From assembly GCA_004519485.1 (NCBI GenBank), contig CP038121.1, positions 1-64,000 on the forward strand: DNA of 64,000 nt, read 5' to 3'. The position numbers were made by a program, and so were the translations under genes. The notes beneath the pieces were generated by a model. That model was not told the origin of the DNA and did not search any database. It saw only the letters and a program-made list of their open reading frames with translations. This document shows, piece by piece, positions 23,804-35,762 of this stretch (positions are counted from its first letter, which is position 1; each line of letters opens with the position of its first letter). The stretch comes from Nannochloropsis oceanica. Lineage: Eukaryota > Sar > Eustigmatophyceae > Eustigmatales > Monodopsidaceae.

Positions 23804-24354
23804 ACAAGGGAAAGGAAGGCTTAGGGGAGGAGGAAATACTGGTTGAAATCTCCAATTGAGACTGGATAGTAAGCGAGCTACTATAAAATGTAATTGAAAG
23901 AAGTAATGATGTAAAATATATAAACTTGATCGTGGTTAGCAACTCTGGTATGTGCGTCTGTCGCGGGATAGATGGGTGTTGACCCTTATTTGTTGCTTGC
24001 TTGCTCTACCAATGCTTTAAAATATCAGGGAATCAAAACAATCGACCTAGATCAAACATGTTTCTCACCCGAAAAGCTCCTGCTTTACCATGCCTTGGTG
24101 TGAGGTGAACAGTACTGCTACCTTAATGTGGCCCAAGTCAAAGCGTGTGCATTGAAGGTAAGCCGCTGAGTACTTTTCTTAAGCTCAGGCCAATTGCGTA
24201 CCCTATCCTAAAAATCGTTTTCCATTGTTGTTGCTTCTGTTTTGAATTAAAAAATAGAGAAATGTGATTTACCAAACGTATCACTGTGTCAATGTGGATT
24301 GGTGTGGATGTGGGTGTGTCGGGGGAATGGGTGTGGATGTCAGGGGGGGTGCCG

Positions 24355-24555
24355 TGCACATGGCACGATCACCCGAACCTGTAAAAGCAACTGCCACGAA
24401 AAGATCGTTCCCATATGCGATCCCTGTCCAAGAATTATTCGATGCGCTATATCTAAGTGTCCAGATGATGGCGTCGGGACTTGACATGACTGCTCTGCAA
24501 AAAGCCACCGCCATGAAAAGGCCCTTCCCGTACGCGACCCTGGTCCAGTGGTGAT
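24355..24555 (-). pseudogene. Fragment resembling WxxVAYGNGLFVAV beta-propeller repeats
   Basis: On the minus strand two tandem units read WTRVAYGKGLFMAVAF and WTGIAYGNDLFVAVAF, separated by a segment containing VMSSPDAIIWTLRYSASNN. This spacing and wording (repeat - SPDG-like - WT - repeat) matches a beta-propeller-type repeat I know from bacterial, phage and some eukaryotic proteins. At the DNA level the two units are an imperfect 52-bp direct repeat (24381-24432 and 24498-24549). Only two units remain and no intact gene surrounds them, so I read this as a relic. Identity rests on remembered patterns. Confidence 0.45.
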
Positions 24556-26942
24556 GGCAGTGAAAGAAGCAGCGAACGGCGAGCCATTGGCCACGCCTTG
24601 AGAGGCGGCATGTACATGCTCCGGTACTCTTGAGTGTGAACATGTGCATAGTTTTGGTAGTGTGGAAAGATAGGGTGAAGCAATGAGGAAAGCAAAGGGC
24701 GAGTAACAACGTTGTATGGTTCGGAGGGTGGGGTGTATCGCATTTTATGCACACACAAAAAAGAAGAAAAAAGTTTGGGAGGAGGGGAAAGAGCAATGTC
24801 CGCCTCTTTCCTCCCAGCAACATTCGCCACGCGGAACTGCAACTGGGTTCCGGTGTTCGATGACTCGAAATTCGATTGTTGGAGACTTTCACGGCCCGGG
24901 ACTCGGCATGAAAAAGCGTATGTGCCGCCTCCATTGCATTGGGGGGGAAAAAATCCCATGCTTCCCTCTAACCAACAAAGACGATGCTACACAGCCATCA
25001 ATCAATCACATGGTTTCATGTCGCCCATATGGGATAGCGTCTTCGAGCAACTGTCCATGGTCCCAATTCATTCAAACACCGGAACGCAGCAGCAGTTGCA
25101 CGTGACGAACATCGAGAGAGCCTTAAGTGCTCTCCGAACCTCCTTCCTTCTTTTTGGTTTTTCGGGGCACGTGAATCTTCATCCATAAAGGCCCTAACAA
25201 ACGGCTGTACGTATAGTATTGAGTGACCAAAAGACGAACGACATGTGCTGGACCACACACACAAAATCATATGACAGGCCCTGGCAGGAAATGTGATTAT
25301 CCCATCCCTCCGACCCACACAACAACCTCCACACGCTGCTTCCCTCACCGCTACACCCACACGTCGACACACCACCACACTCGCCTGCCCACATACAAAA
25401 TCAGACACACATATTCATAATTTAATAAGTGCTATCAATCCTCGGTCCTGTGGAGACAGCACCGTGGGGACAGAGGAGCGAAAAGGGACATTGGGGAAAA
25501 GCGTATGTGCCGTTTCCCTGGAGTAGCATTCGCACTTGCCTTGCCCACTGCTTCCCTCACAGTTACACGTCCCCACGCCAACACCCATCCACACATCCAC
25601 AGATATGCACAGGATTTAGAAATGTCTACTGCCGCGTCGGTTCAATACCAAAAGAGGGCGAAAACGTTGCCCAGGTCGAGCCCGAACCCCACAAATAGGA
25701 ACAAAGCCTACGGATGGTGGCGAGTCGTGCAAGGGAATGTTGGGGAAGCTATGGTCGCCGAAGGAGGTCGAAAGTGAGAAAAAAAGGAGGATAATCAATG
25801 GTCTCATGGGCAAGGGTTGACTCACACCTGAAGCGGGAAGTGGGCGAGGAGAGTGTCACCTGGCCTCTGTGCATAAATAGTTCAATACAAGACACCAAGG
25901 CCTCCAAAGGCAAATCAAGGAGTAGATCTGGATGTAAATATATTTCAATTAAAATTGAAGAAGGATTGGCGAGGGATAATAGTGCTCGTATAGGAAGGGA
26001 GCATCCCTCCGAGCAGATGTAGGAGGAATAGTTTTTTCATCTCCTCTTTCCCCCCCCCCCCAACCCCACACACAAAGACAGAGAGCAGCCAAGATCTTAG
26101 GTGTGTCGAGAACATTCGCGTATATCCGACGGTTGAATATAGGCTAAGAAGATGCGTAAGTTGATGAAGGCGGCCCGGGACACCTTGTACTCAATTCTTC
26201 GTCTTATCAAGGATAAAAAGGTCAAGCCGGATCTCAAGATTAAAAAAAATTGGTCGTGACTGCCCGAGATGGGGACGGACCCAATGAGTTGAGAATGAAG
26301 GAGACTCCGTCGGCTATTCCCTCGCGCGCCGTGCACGACCCATGGACTGTATCCAAGAGTACAGTAGGCCCGGGCACTGCGACAGGCGACGCAATCAATA
26401 AGGTGTACAAGGAAAAGCGCGCATGACCCTACTCCTCTACAAAAAGAACCAGAACAGCATCATGAGGAACCAAAAGAAATAAAAAGCGATGGCGAGGATG
26501 AAGGGAAGGCGAAGGGGGAGGAGGGGGATGGAAAGGGAAACGGAGGCCGTTCCCGGCATTCCATATCAAGCACTTTTCCAAGCGCATGACCAGTGATTGA
26601 TTTGGCTTCGAGGAAGAGTGTCAGGGCGAAAAGTAGACGGAGCTCTTCCTTTTATCCACCCGGCACATTTTGGGATTGAGAAAGGTATAAGAATGTGCGA
26701 GAAACCCAAGCATGGAGTTGACGCAGACTGTCGTTTCCAGTGTTGTTTTGGGAAATGGTACTTTTTGATGTTTTGCAAGGTGGTTAAGGAAGAGCAGGTA
26801 GGGGGTAAAAAGGTGGGGGGGAAAGGTGGGGGAGGGACGATTAGGGGCGCTGTACCCCGGATTGCGCATTTTCATGACATAATATTCGGAGAAGGAATGT
26901 GGAGAGATCGCTCCTGATATATTTGGAAAGCGCGCGCTTGCC

Positions 26943-27167
26943 ATGAAGAAGAAGATCGATGGCATCCGGGGGGGAATTGCGGCGTTGGAGAGAGAAGCAT
27001 TGCGAGAGGAGAAGGAGGTGGTTCGGGAAAAGAGTAGGAGCATGCGGCGGAAGTTTAAGAAAGTTACCAAGGCTGGGTATCGCGCAAATGCGAGAGCCAT
27101 CAATATGGTCATGTGTGCGCGTGAATGGCTGCCTTATAAATATAGGTGTGCAAGAAAAGGTAAATAA
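26943..27167 (+). CDS. Small basic coiled-coil open frame (74 aa), unknown
   Basis: An ATG frame of 74 codons, MKKKIDGIRGGIAALEREAL then a Glu/Arg-rich helix and a Lys/Arg-rich end. It is not low-complexity and looks helical, but it stands alone in a gene-poor stretch and matches nothing I know. It could be an exon of a longer gene or chance. Confidence 0.2.
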   Translation: MKKKIDGIRGGIAALEREALREEKEVVREKSRSMRRKFKKVTKAGYRANARAINMVMCAREWLPYKYRCARKGK

Positions 27168-27370
27168 CGGTTTGCCTGCTTGCCGCACCAGAGGAAGAAC
27201 TTTTTCCTTCCGTCTTTTAGTCATTCACACCACCTCCTACACCACTCTCTGTACACGCCAACAGACAAAAGTGGGGTGAAGGCGCGTCATATACTCTCTG
27301 GACTCTGCATGCTCCCTCGCGCTCCCCAGGTTTGCCGCTGCATCGCTGGTGCTTCTGTGCCAATTCAAAA

Positions 27371-28423
27371 ATGCCAAGTTCCCATCCCCACCACCTCCTC
27401 TTCTCGTTCTCATCAATCTACGATCGCTTGACGCCTTCAAAAACTTCTAGCTGGGGCCGAGGAGCAATTTCCGGCCGGCGACAAGAATTGACGTTCCTTG
27501 GTGGCATGACAATTGGGATCGGTCTGGCCACCATATTTCAAATTATGTTCCTTCTCACGGCCAGTCGCGCCCCTACCGCCGACGAGGACACTGCTGCCGC
27601 GGCCCTTCCCCGGCAACCTCGATCCTCTTCTCTGCGTTCCTTAATATCCTTTGCCTTTTCGTCTAGTTACTCTCGTGGTTCCTCCACCTCCACGGGGAAG
27701 CGGCCCAAGCTCCTCCTTTTTGGGGACAGCTTAACCCAACGTGGCTTCGAGGGTCCTGGACAAGGGTGGGCAGCTGGTCTGGCCCACACCTATGGTCGCC
27801 GTGCAGACGTCGTGAATCGGGGATTTTCGGGGTACACGTCCAAGTGGTGTGCCCTCATGTTGCCCACCCTTTTCCCGGCCGATGACCCCGCGTGGGAAGT
27901 ACCTCTGCTGGCGGTGGTGTTTTTGGGTGCCAACGACGCAGCCTTGCCCACCCGTGAGCAGCATGTGACAGTCCACGAATATCAACAGTATTTGCGGTGT
28001 ATCGTGGCCTACTTGCGAAACCGACGACGGTTGGACGGCAAGGGGACGCAGATCTTGCTCCTGACCCCGCCGCCCGTGGATGAGGACAGGTGGGAGGCGC
28101 ATTGCCTGGCACGAGGGCGGGAGCTGGATAGAAAGAATGAAGTGACACGGCTATACGCCCAGGCATGCTTGGGGGTTGGAAAGACGATGGACGTGCCAGT
28201 GGTGGACGTGTGGACGCTGCTGGGAGGAGCAGACCTGACTGAGGTAGCGCCCAACTTGGGGGACGGGCTGCACCTGTCGCCGCAAGGCAACTTGTTGGTT
28301 TGCGAAGCTGTGCTGCGGGCCATTGAAGAATATTACCCTGACTTGGTCCCTAGTCAGCTGCCAATGCAGGCACCCGAGCATTTTGAGATAAAGAGCAGTA
28401 CCACCAGCATCGATGTGGCGTGA
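27371..28423 (+). CDS. Membrane-anchored SGNH/GDSL esterase, IAH1-like (350 aa)
   Basis: Hydrolase of the SGNH superfamily, closest in pattern to isoamyl-acetate-hydrolysing esterase (IAH1). Block I is LLLFGDSLTQRG with nucleophile Ser120. Block III is FLGANDAALP with Asn188. Block V is DGLHLSPQGN with Asp298 and His301. Other family-typical words are NRGFSGY and LLLTPPPVDE. A hydrophobic span at about residues 42-64 followed by a Ser-rich linker suggests a signal anchor, so the catalytic part probably faces the ER lumen or outside (inference). The frame is open upstream of ATG 27371 for 13 codons without another ATG, so I chose 27371. It is a single exon. The natural ester substrate cannot be read from the sequence. 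Confidence 0.87.
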   Translation: MPSSHPHHLLFSFSSIYDRLTPSKTSSWGRGAISGRRQELTFLGGMTIGIGLATIFQIMFLLTASRAPTADEDTAAAALPRQPRSSSLRSLISFAFSSSYSRGSSTSTGKRPKLLLFGDSLTQRGFEGPGQGWAAGLAHTYGRRADVVNRGFSGYTSKWCALMLPTLFPADDPAWEVPLLAVVFLGANDAALPTREQHVTVHEYQQYLRCIVAYLRNRRRLDGKGTQILLLTPPPVDEDRWEAHCLARGRELDRKNEVTRLYAQACLGVGKTMDVPVVDVWTLLGGADLTEVAPNLGDGLHLSPQGNLLVCEAVLRAIEEYYPDLVPSQLPMQAPEHFEIKSSTTSIDVA

Positions 28424-28770
28424 AGTGAACGAGGGATTGAGGGAGATTCAGGGAGGATTGTAAAAATGTATGCGGAGGAAAGGAGATGAAGAGGGATATG
28501 GAAATCGACCACAATATCTGAGATGTATGGATCACTTTTCTCCGTTGAAATTGCTTGTTTTCTCTTGCTTTGTAGGTAGTGGGGACTATATACTTTCTTC
28601 ACTGGGCACAGTGCATGCACACGCATTCCTTCCTCTCATTATTCTTAGATTCAGGCTCAGGTTGTGGTTCTCTTTTGTACATTTCTGCTGTATAATACAC
28701 CTTTTCCAGCCCAAGAGGCCCTTTAGTATCTGGTTTTCTTATGTGTAAATCTTGGGGTCGGTCGTCACTA
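28424..28770. other. Convergent 3' gap
   Basis: These 347 bases lie between the stop codons of two converging genes, the esterase (+) and the helical-repeat protein (-). No coding signal is seen. Both 3' untranslated regions must share this space. Confidence 0.6.
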
Positions 28771-29094
28771 TTAGCCATGGGCAGTAACCGCCCACCAGGG
28801 CAGCGCCACACAGCAGGCAAGTTGGTCGAGAATGTGAGGGCGCTGGCTGCGGCGACGCTTCTGGGGAGGGACGTCCGCTGAAAAATTATTTTCGTTTGAA
28901 CCATCAGACTCAGGAGACGGAGACGCTGACGCAGGCCTGGGACGGGCTGTACAGATAGAAGGAGGAATGGCCACGTGGGTTTCTTTCCTTCCTTCCCTCT
29001 CCAATTCTTTCTCACCACACACGGCCATGGCAACAGCCTCCGTTTTGGCTTGCGTTTCTTTATGTTTTTCTGTTCTCGGAATATTCAATCTGAT

Positions 29095-29132
<38 letters not shown>

Positions 29133-30852
29133 GCTGCTGCTCGTGCCGCTGTTGCTGCTGCTGCCGATGGTGCTGTTCAAAGCGACGGTGCACTTGAGGT
29201 AGGTGGTGGTGATGATCGTGATTGTCAATGAGCAGCTGCGGCTCGGTAGGCAAATTCCACATGTCCTCCAACCCATGCATGTTCAAGAGCGATGCCGAGC
29301 GAGGGAAAGGAAGCAAAGGAGTGGAGCAGGACGGGTCACGCCGCTTCATTTTCTCAGCCATAACCTGCCGGAGTTTCTTCTCCATTCTAATCTCGATTGC
29401 TGCTTCTGTCTTTCCGCCCTTCCCCAGTGCTTGCAATGCGGCTGCCAGGTACACTGCCAGGGTGGGAAAGTGGACGGGCGCGGCGTTATGAAGGGAGATG
29501 CGACATAGTTCGAGGGCGTCTGATACTGCTCCTCGCTCAAGGAGTAGATCGGCGAGCCGGAAACTTGCCGTTGCTAACAAGGCCTCTGCGTAAAGAGATC
29601 TGCGGGGAGAAGAGTGCAAAGCGGACGAGGAGCAGGACGAGGAGGACGACGAGGAGGACGACGAGGAGGAGAGGGATCTAGTCATGACATCGGCTCCGTG
29701 TAAGAGCATCAAAGCCTTGCGACAGGCCGCTTCGACTTTGGCGGCTGCCTCCCGCTGCTCCTCGAGGGGCTTGTCCATCCAGGCACCCAGATCGTAGTAT
29801 GCCCACTGCGTGTATTGCAGCCACAGGTAGGCCACAGCTAGAGGCGCAGCCATGGACAAGGCCTCCAGAAGAGGGAGGTGCATTTGAAGCAGCACCACGG
29901 CATCTGAGCGTCGACCTAGGGAGCAGAGTAACCGGCCCGCCACGAGGAGGAGGCGAACAGTCCAGTCGGGGACGAGGCGGGCTGCTTCCTGATGCTTGCG
30001 TAGGGCATCGATGATCTTCTTAACGGCTGTCTCCTGCTTGGACCGGACGTTACCTGGTCGGAGAGAGAGCTGTCCGTGGACGGCTAGCGTTTTTAGGTAT
30101 ATGCGGGTAGCGACTGAGTCTGTCGAGGTGGAAGAGGAGGAGAAGGAGGACTGAGGGGAGGCGGAGGGAGAGGAGGCAAGGGACAGTTGCCGTTGTTGCT
30201 CCTGCCCCTGCAAAAATAGAATGCTACCCTTGGCTAGAATGCAAAGGGTTTTTAAGCCTTGCAAGCCGGGCTCTGGCAAAGGTGGATAACTTTCAGTGGC
30301 GGCGGCTTCTGCGGGCAAGCAGGTAGAGAATTGGCGGAAGGACCAGGGGGGGGACTGGGAGGCAATTGCAAAGGCCGCACTACCCATTTCCTGCAGCCAA
30401 GCATCTACAGCCTTGGTATTAACCCTCGAACTGCATGGTTGTTGCCACCCTCTCGTAGTATTGCCGGCAGCCGAGGGTGGACAGGCCTTCATCTGGTGGT
30501 GCTCCCGCTGCTGCTCTTGCTGCTCCTCCATGGCCCGCATGAAGTTTTGGAAGCCGTGGTGTGCCATTGCGGAGCATTCTCGCTGGTGTGCGACCAACCA
30601 GTGTGCTTGTTGACAATCTTTGCCTATTGTTAAGATGAGAGCGATGAGGAAAATGAGGGTTAACCATTCGGGAGTCAGGGGGGAAAGGACGAAGGACTTT
30701 CTATCGATTTTCCGGCATCACATTTTCTTCTTACGCACCGCAGTAAAATGTTGATAAGCAGCACGAGCAGGCTGCCAAGTTGTAGTGGCAGGCTTGACAA
30801 TGAGTGCAGGCCAATCCTTCCGAAATCGCGTTCTGTATGTCGTGAAAGGCAT
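28771..30852 (-). CDS. Helical-repeat (TPR-like) protein of unknown function (656 aa, 2 exons)
   Basis: Model (minus strand): exon 1 30735-30852 (MPFTTYRTRFRKDWPALIV...), intron 30624-30734 (gtaaga...cttaacaatag), exon 2 28771-30623. Phases agree, but exon 1 rests only on splice consensus. The middle of the protein is rich in paired amphipathic helices (LLLVAGRLLCSLGRRSDAVV; EALLATASFRLADLLLERGA; FPTLAVYLAAALQALG), as in TPR or related solenoid proteins. There is a Ser run, a His/Gln-rich stretch with a CAG-coded poly-Gln (29098-29131) and a basic PPQKRRRSQRP near the C-terminus that could be a nuclear localisation signal. No family is assigned. Confidence 0.6.
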
Positions 30853-32025
30853 CTTGCAGGCCCCACCTCCCCGTACCGGGCGAGGACGAGGTGGCGGCAG
30901 CGCTCGGAGTCATCGTCGTGGCGCTGGTGTCTTGTTTGACATAGGTGTTTTGTGAGTGGGGAGCAAGGTTAAGAATCTGCTTATAATATACGATGAGTAA
31001 TAAGAGGGGCAGGACAAGAGGGCAATGGGATGAAGGGGTGGGGGCGCTACTGCCCATGGAAGTATGCAAGACATGACAAGAAAACGACGCGACGGTTTTT
31101 TGCATTCTTTGTGGAAAGCGTGGTCAATATATTCGTACAAGCTCCTATGGCTGCTGGTAAAAAAGGTAAGGCCACAAGTACAAGTGACACATCTTTCTCT
31201 CCGTTATGCAATTGAGGTCCTCAAAACATTCGAAAGGTCGAAGGTGGGGGTGTCAAGGACAGGTAGGAAATTTTTGCCCACATCCCTCTTGCTTGAAATT
31301 TTGTAAAATAATGCCGAGGGCAAGCAAAGCGTGTGACCGCGTAAGTATGGCGTCGCCGCACACGAAAATTGGTGCGATGAACACTTCATGCACCCTTTCA
31401 CGCACAAACAAATTAGGAATACTTAACAAGCTGTCATGGTTCCAAAACCAACGCTATCAGTTCTGGTTCACGTTTACTTATACCTTTCATTCAATTGCAT
31501 ACCGAAGGCGCCGCTTTTCACAATCCAAGACCTGGGCCAAGCTTGGGGAGGAGGTTAACATTTTGGCTTGCTCTATCCATGTTTCAGAGTCGCAAAAGAA
31601 TCTCAAAAGACTTTTCAAATGCATAAGATATGACCATCCCATCCCTAGCGATATGACGCTCTGCACGGTACGGTGTTGGCCTGCTTCGGCACGCGCCAAC
31701 CCTCTCCGGAGGGTATACTTTAAAAGATCAAGACAAGAAGTCAAGTCAAGCGAAAGACGACAAAGATCTTTCATTTAACGCAGGCGCCATAGCAATTTCA
31801 TAAATAGCTGGAAAAAACGTTTGTCTCATTTTGTTCCCATATGCAGGCTGAGGTTCGTTAATTTTCTAGACAGCATCCATTTTCATCATACCCACCAACC
31901 CCCATACAATATGATACGTTTGGGCTACATTCACATACATGCATATGTGCTCCTTCTTTTGACTAGACAGACGCACATCCATATAGTTTAAACGAAAACA
32001 TTCAAAGCGGGTACCGCTCCTGTTT
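30853..32025. other. Intergenic region with one doubtful open frame
   Basis: About 1.2 kb, AT-richer than its neighbours. A 190-codon plus-strand frame (31206-31778, MQLRSSKHSKGRRWGCQGQV...) is open but has no domain, no repeat support and no obvious splice partners; I consider it unproven. The left part is upstream of the helical-repeat gene and the right part is the 3' flank of the cullin-like gene. Confidence 0.45.
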
Positions 32026-34571
32026 CTACGTGTCCTGTAAATGGACAAAGTCACACAGCTCCTGAAAAACGTCGTCGCCCATCCCGTACACCGCTGCCTT
32101 CAACACCCTCTGGCATAACTCTCTTTTTTTCCGGCCCTCCTTCCTGCTCTTTCCTTCCCCCTGAAAAGCATATCTCGAACCGGCTGTCGTATCCTCCTCT
32201 TTCTCGACCTGCTCCCCCACCCCTCGCTTGCTTGCTCCTCCTCCGCATCCTCCCCCTCCCCCTCCTTTTCCGCCTCTGCCCGCACCGGGCGAGGTTGACA
32301 ACCCTGAGCGCACGACCTCATCTTCCTCCTCCCTCCCTTTCATTTTTCCTTCGTCCACCTGCACTCGACAGGGCTCAACTGAATATGGGTACCCTCCTGT
32401 CTCCTCCGCACCTACCTCACCTCTCGCCCCTTTCTCGCTCAGCACCCGCAGCTTGAGGAGGTAGTAGCGATAGACCATGGAGACCTGGGAGGGGCCCAGT
32501 GGTAGGACGCCTGAGGAGAGACGGGGGAAGAGGGAAGACTGGAGCGAGGGCTGGGGAGCGGGAGGGAAGAGGGGAGGGTGGACAGGGGATACGGAAACCG
32601 AGGAACGGGATATTCGAGAAAAGAAGGACGAGAAATGCGGAGAATGAGAGGAAAGAGGGTTAACTGTCACAGGACGCTGTACTTTCGATCCGTTCTAACC
32701 TTGCTTCCTTTCCTTCCCTACCCCCTTTGCTCCCTTTCCCCCTCCTTTCTCCCCTACCTTCTCCCATCCTTGCACGTCGGCGCTATCGAGGCCGTGCTCC
32801 TTCTTCAGCTTCACACCGACCTCCTTTGCAGCCTCTGGTGATATCTGAAAGGAAGGACAGAAAAAAGGAAGGTAGGAGGGAGAGATAGGGAGAATCAGTA
32901 GACAAGGCGGTACGGGCAGGGCGTCGAAGGATGAAGGAAGGAGAGAGGAAAGGGAGGTTTTAAATGTGAGATACCCGCCCTTACCTCCACAAGAGCGGCG
33001 AGGGCCATACCAGTGAGGGGCCTCCTCAGGTGTTCCTCGATCGGTGCCGCTCCTCTATACTCACCTCCTAACCCCCTCTCTGTCTCTTTTCTCTGCTCCT
33101 GCTGCTGCTCCCGCCACTGCCTGCATGGCCGGCAGGACATGGAGGAGGGGGGAGAGGAGGGAGGAGAGGAGGAAAAGCTGCACGAACATGACAGAGCACC
33201 GAATTTCAACCTCTTCCCACACTCCTCCCTCCCCTCCTTCTCCCTCTTTTCCTCCCTTCTGTCCTCCCTCTCTGCACCTGCGCCTCGAAGGATGGCTTTC
33301 TTGACTCGGTGCTGGACCGAGGGGCTGCACCCCTCTCGCCAGAAGGTGGCCCGCCCTGAGGAGGCGGGAGGTAGGTAGGGAGGGATGGAGGGAGAAAGTA
33401 GATGTGGGCAATGGAAAACACATACGTGGAGAGTCCAAGGCCGCGGGCTGGGCCATAGCAGTGGAGGTAGTAGGCTTCGAAGATGACAAACATGCGCCCG
33501 TTGGAGGGAGAGGGGAAGCGACGAAAGGAGAGAAAGAGGGAGAGTGAACTTACCCGCAGGTCCCAAGGCGACCAGGCCGTTGTGGCGCAGGTAGTACCGG
33601 TCAAGGATGATGAAGACGCGGTGATAGTCGTTGACCATGCATTTGTACTGCGCCCACCTAGCGGAGAGCTCCAGGAGGAGGGTCTGGTCGTCTGGGGGAG
33701 GGCGGGAGAGAGAAAGGGGGGGTGGGAGGGAGGGAGAGGGAGAGGGTAAAAAGGTGCTTGAGACAGATAGTTTGAGTCTATCCAGATGCATACTCACCTG
33801 CATGCATTTGTTCCCATGCCCCTTTTCTTATTCTGCGTCCTCCCTCATTTCCTTCCATCCAAGCTTTTTCAACCTCCTACCTGAGGCCGACCGCTCCATC
33901 CCACGACATACATGCTGCTGCGCATAAGAAGCCAGAGAATGCAGGTAGCCGCGATAGAGCTCATCCGCCCAATTAAAGGGGGCACGTTGCGTGCTCATGT
34001 CCCAGCAGAGGGTGTACGCCTGGAGGAAGGGAGGGAGGGAAAGAGGGAGAGGGGGACGGACTGGAATGACGACTCTCTCACAGCCAGAAGAGGACGAAAG
34101 AGATGCGGCGTCACCCTTGCTACCGTTTTTCTTGGTCACTTGCGTTTCCTCCCTCCTTCCGTCCCTACCTCCCTACCTCGGTAAAATCCCGACATGTGTA
34201 GTTGGTCCGACGTTCCATCGGCTGCTGTGAGCTGTAGGCAGCGAAACAGGGCTCTGTCCACAAGGTTGTAAGGGCTTGAAAGAATATATGAAGGATGGAA
34301 GAAGGGTGGGAAGGGTGGGTTGGCTGGCGATGATAGGGCTTGTAGAAGGATGGGACGCAAGTAAGTGATGACACACAGAGAAAGGCAGCCGTAGCCCACG
34401 CAACTTAGACAGCATATCGGGTTTGGGTGCTGGCAGATCATGACGGCGAATCGCATATCATATTATAGCAGTATCTCTACCTTCACTTCCTCTCTTATCC
34501 CTCCCATTCCACATACCGGCAAAGCCTTCGTCCCAGTCCCGTGGCTCAGGAGGGTTCCGGCGTCCGGCCAT
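32026..34571 (-). CDS. Cullin N-terminal-domain protein A (about 457 aa, 7 exons)
   Basis: Model (minus strand) exons: 34517-34571, 34177-34274, 33908-34019 (its 3' border may be 33905), 33554-33691, 32985-33355, 32758-32844, 32026-32538. All phases close. Cullin features: AYTLCWDMSTQRAPFNWADE followed by LYRGYLHS (compare CTQ...ELY in plant CUL1), then LLLELSARWAQYKCMV and RVFIILDRYYLRHN (compare LxRELxxRW...LDRYY). Next come a RATFWREG...VKKAIL segment and a PIEEHLRR-like stretch. A Glu/Arg/Ser insert interrupts the last part. No cullin C-terminal half, Rbx1-binding region or neddylation motif is seen; the protein ends ...MGDDVFQELCDFVHLQDT. The frame is open upstream of the chosen ATG (34571) to another ATG at 34703. 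Cullin identity comes from remembered motifs. Confidence 0.6.
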
Positions 34572-35762
34572 CCTACCCCAAGGCCTGTATATGATGGTAG
34601 ACGGGCAAAGTGGGTGTCGATGCCGATAAATAGCGTCGATGTACAAATAATGTGCGGCGTAAACAACCTGGTAGACTTCTTTCAGCCTTCGCCAGACGCA
34701 CATGGCGTGGAAGTCGTAGCACGTCGTGCGCAGGTGGGTGAAAGTGAGGAGGCAGAAGATGCTCGGTCACGCCAAAATAGCCGGCTTCGGCACTCTCATG
34801 GCAAGTTAAAGGCAGTTTAAAGAGCAAAGGGATTTCATTTCTTGACCGAGCTCACATCACTTGAGGTACATATTTTTGGCACGCAAATGTGAGGAGTGCA
34901 GGGCCCATGCTTCACGCAGCCACGAGAGCGAGACCCTTACCAGAAATCAACCATTCGAGGTTTATAGCTTAGTTCCCTGCACTTCATGCCTCTTTCCTCT
35001 GGGCAATGGATGCATAGAATCGTGTCCAGAAAACCTTTCTGGTAACTCGGTGGTAATTGTTTTCACATCTTTACTGTGGTTTGGTGTTCCTCGGTGTTCC
35101 TCGAAACCGTTAACTTGTCAGTGATGGGTCGGTCAAGACACGACTCACAGCTCCTCACACCTCTTTTTCACAACATGGCATGTCAGTGTCCTCACACATC
35201 CCCTCGATGCATAAAAATGAAATAAAACAATGTTTGGCCACAATTGTAGTCGCCTTTCATAAAGGCAACTATCGTCGTCACACTCAGACCTCCTGCCATC
35301 GACATAGTCCACCATAAACGGTTCTTTTACTTAACATCGCTGCTTCGTTCATCATCGTCATTGTTCGTTCGTTCATCATCATCCCCTCCTTTGACTTTAA
35401 CAATTATCCCGTGGTCAGTATGCACAAGTTCACAACAGAGCATAAATAGCGCCTCACTTCCCCCAGACAAGACACGACCGGCCTCTTCTCTTCCCTTCCC
35501 TCCTTCTTTCCTTTCATTCACACATGTGCTAAGTTGCATTATTTACACAGGAGGTCCAGGGCCATAAAAGATGCATTCTTCAAGCATGTCCCCAGTACTT
35601 TCTAGCCCTTCACCATCATTTCTCGTCTCCTTCCATCTTTTCCTCCTTTCAACTTCTTCTCCCTCTAGCGCTCTCCTCCTGTACGCTTTCTCCGTGTTCT
35701 TCATCTATCATCGTCGTAATCCTCGCTTAATCATTTTGTTGCACCATCGTCACACGCCGTAC
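34572..35762. other. Spacer between the two cullin-like genes
   Basis: About 1.2 kb: upstream region of protein A and 3' flank of protein B, both transcribed leftward. The stretch 34572-34703 stays in frame with exon 1 of protein A and may extend it. The rest (about 34860-35760) is AT-richer and has only short open frames. I see no gene. Confidence 0.5.

Larger units (their letters stand above)
23804..27370. other. Gene-poor region with decayed repeats
   Basis: About 3.5 kb, lower in GC than the flanks, with no convincing complete gene. It holds a beta-propeller-like fragment (24355-24555), imperfect repeats (gcgtatgtgccg at about 24917 and 25501) and a partly inverted pair (around 24835-24860 and 25075-25105, sharing caccggaac). 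Two short basic open frames also occur: one near 26152 (MRKLMKAARDTLYSILRLIK...) and one at 26943. The region looks like remnants of older genes or elements. Confidence 0.5.
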
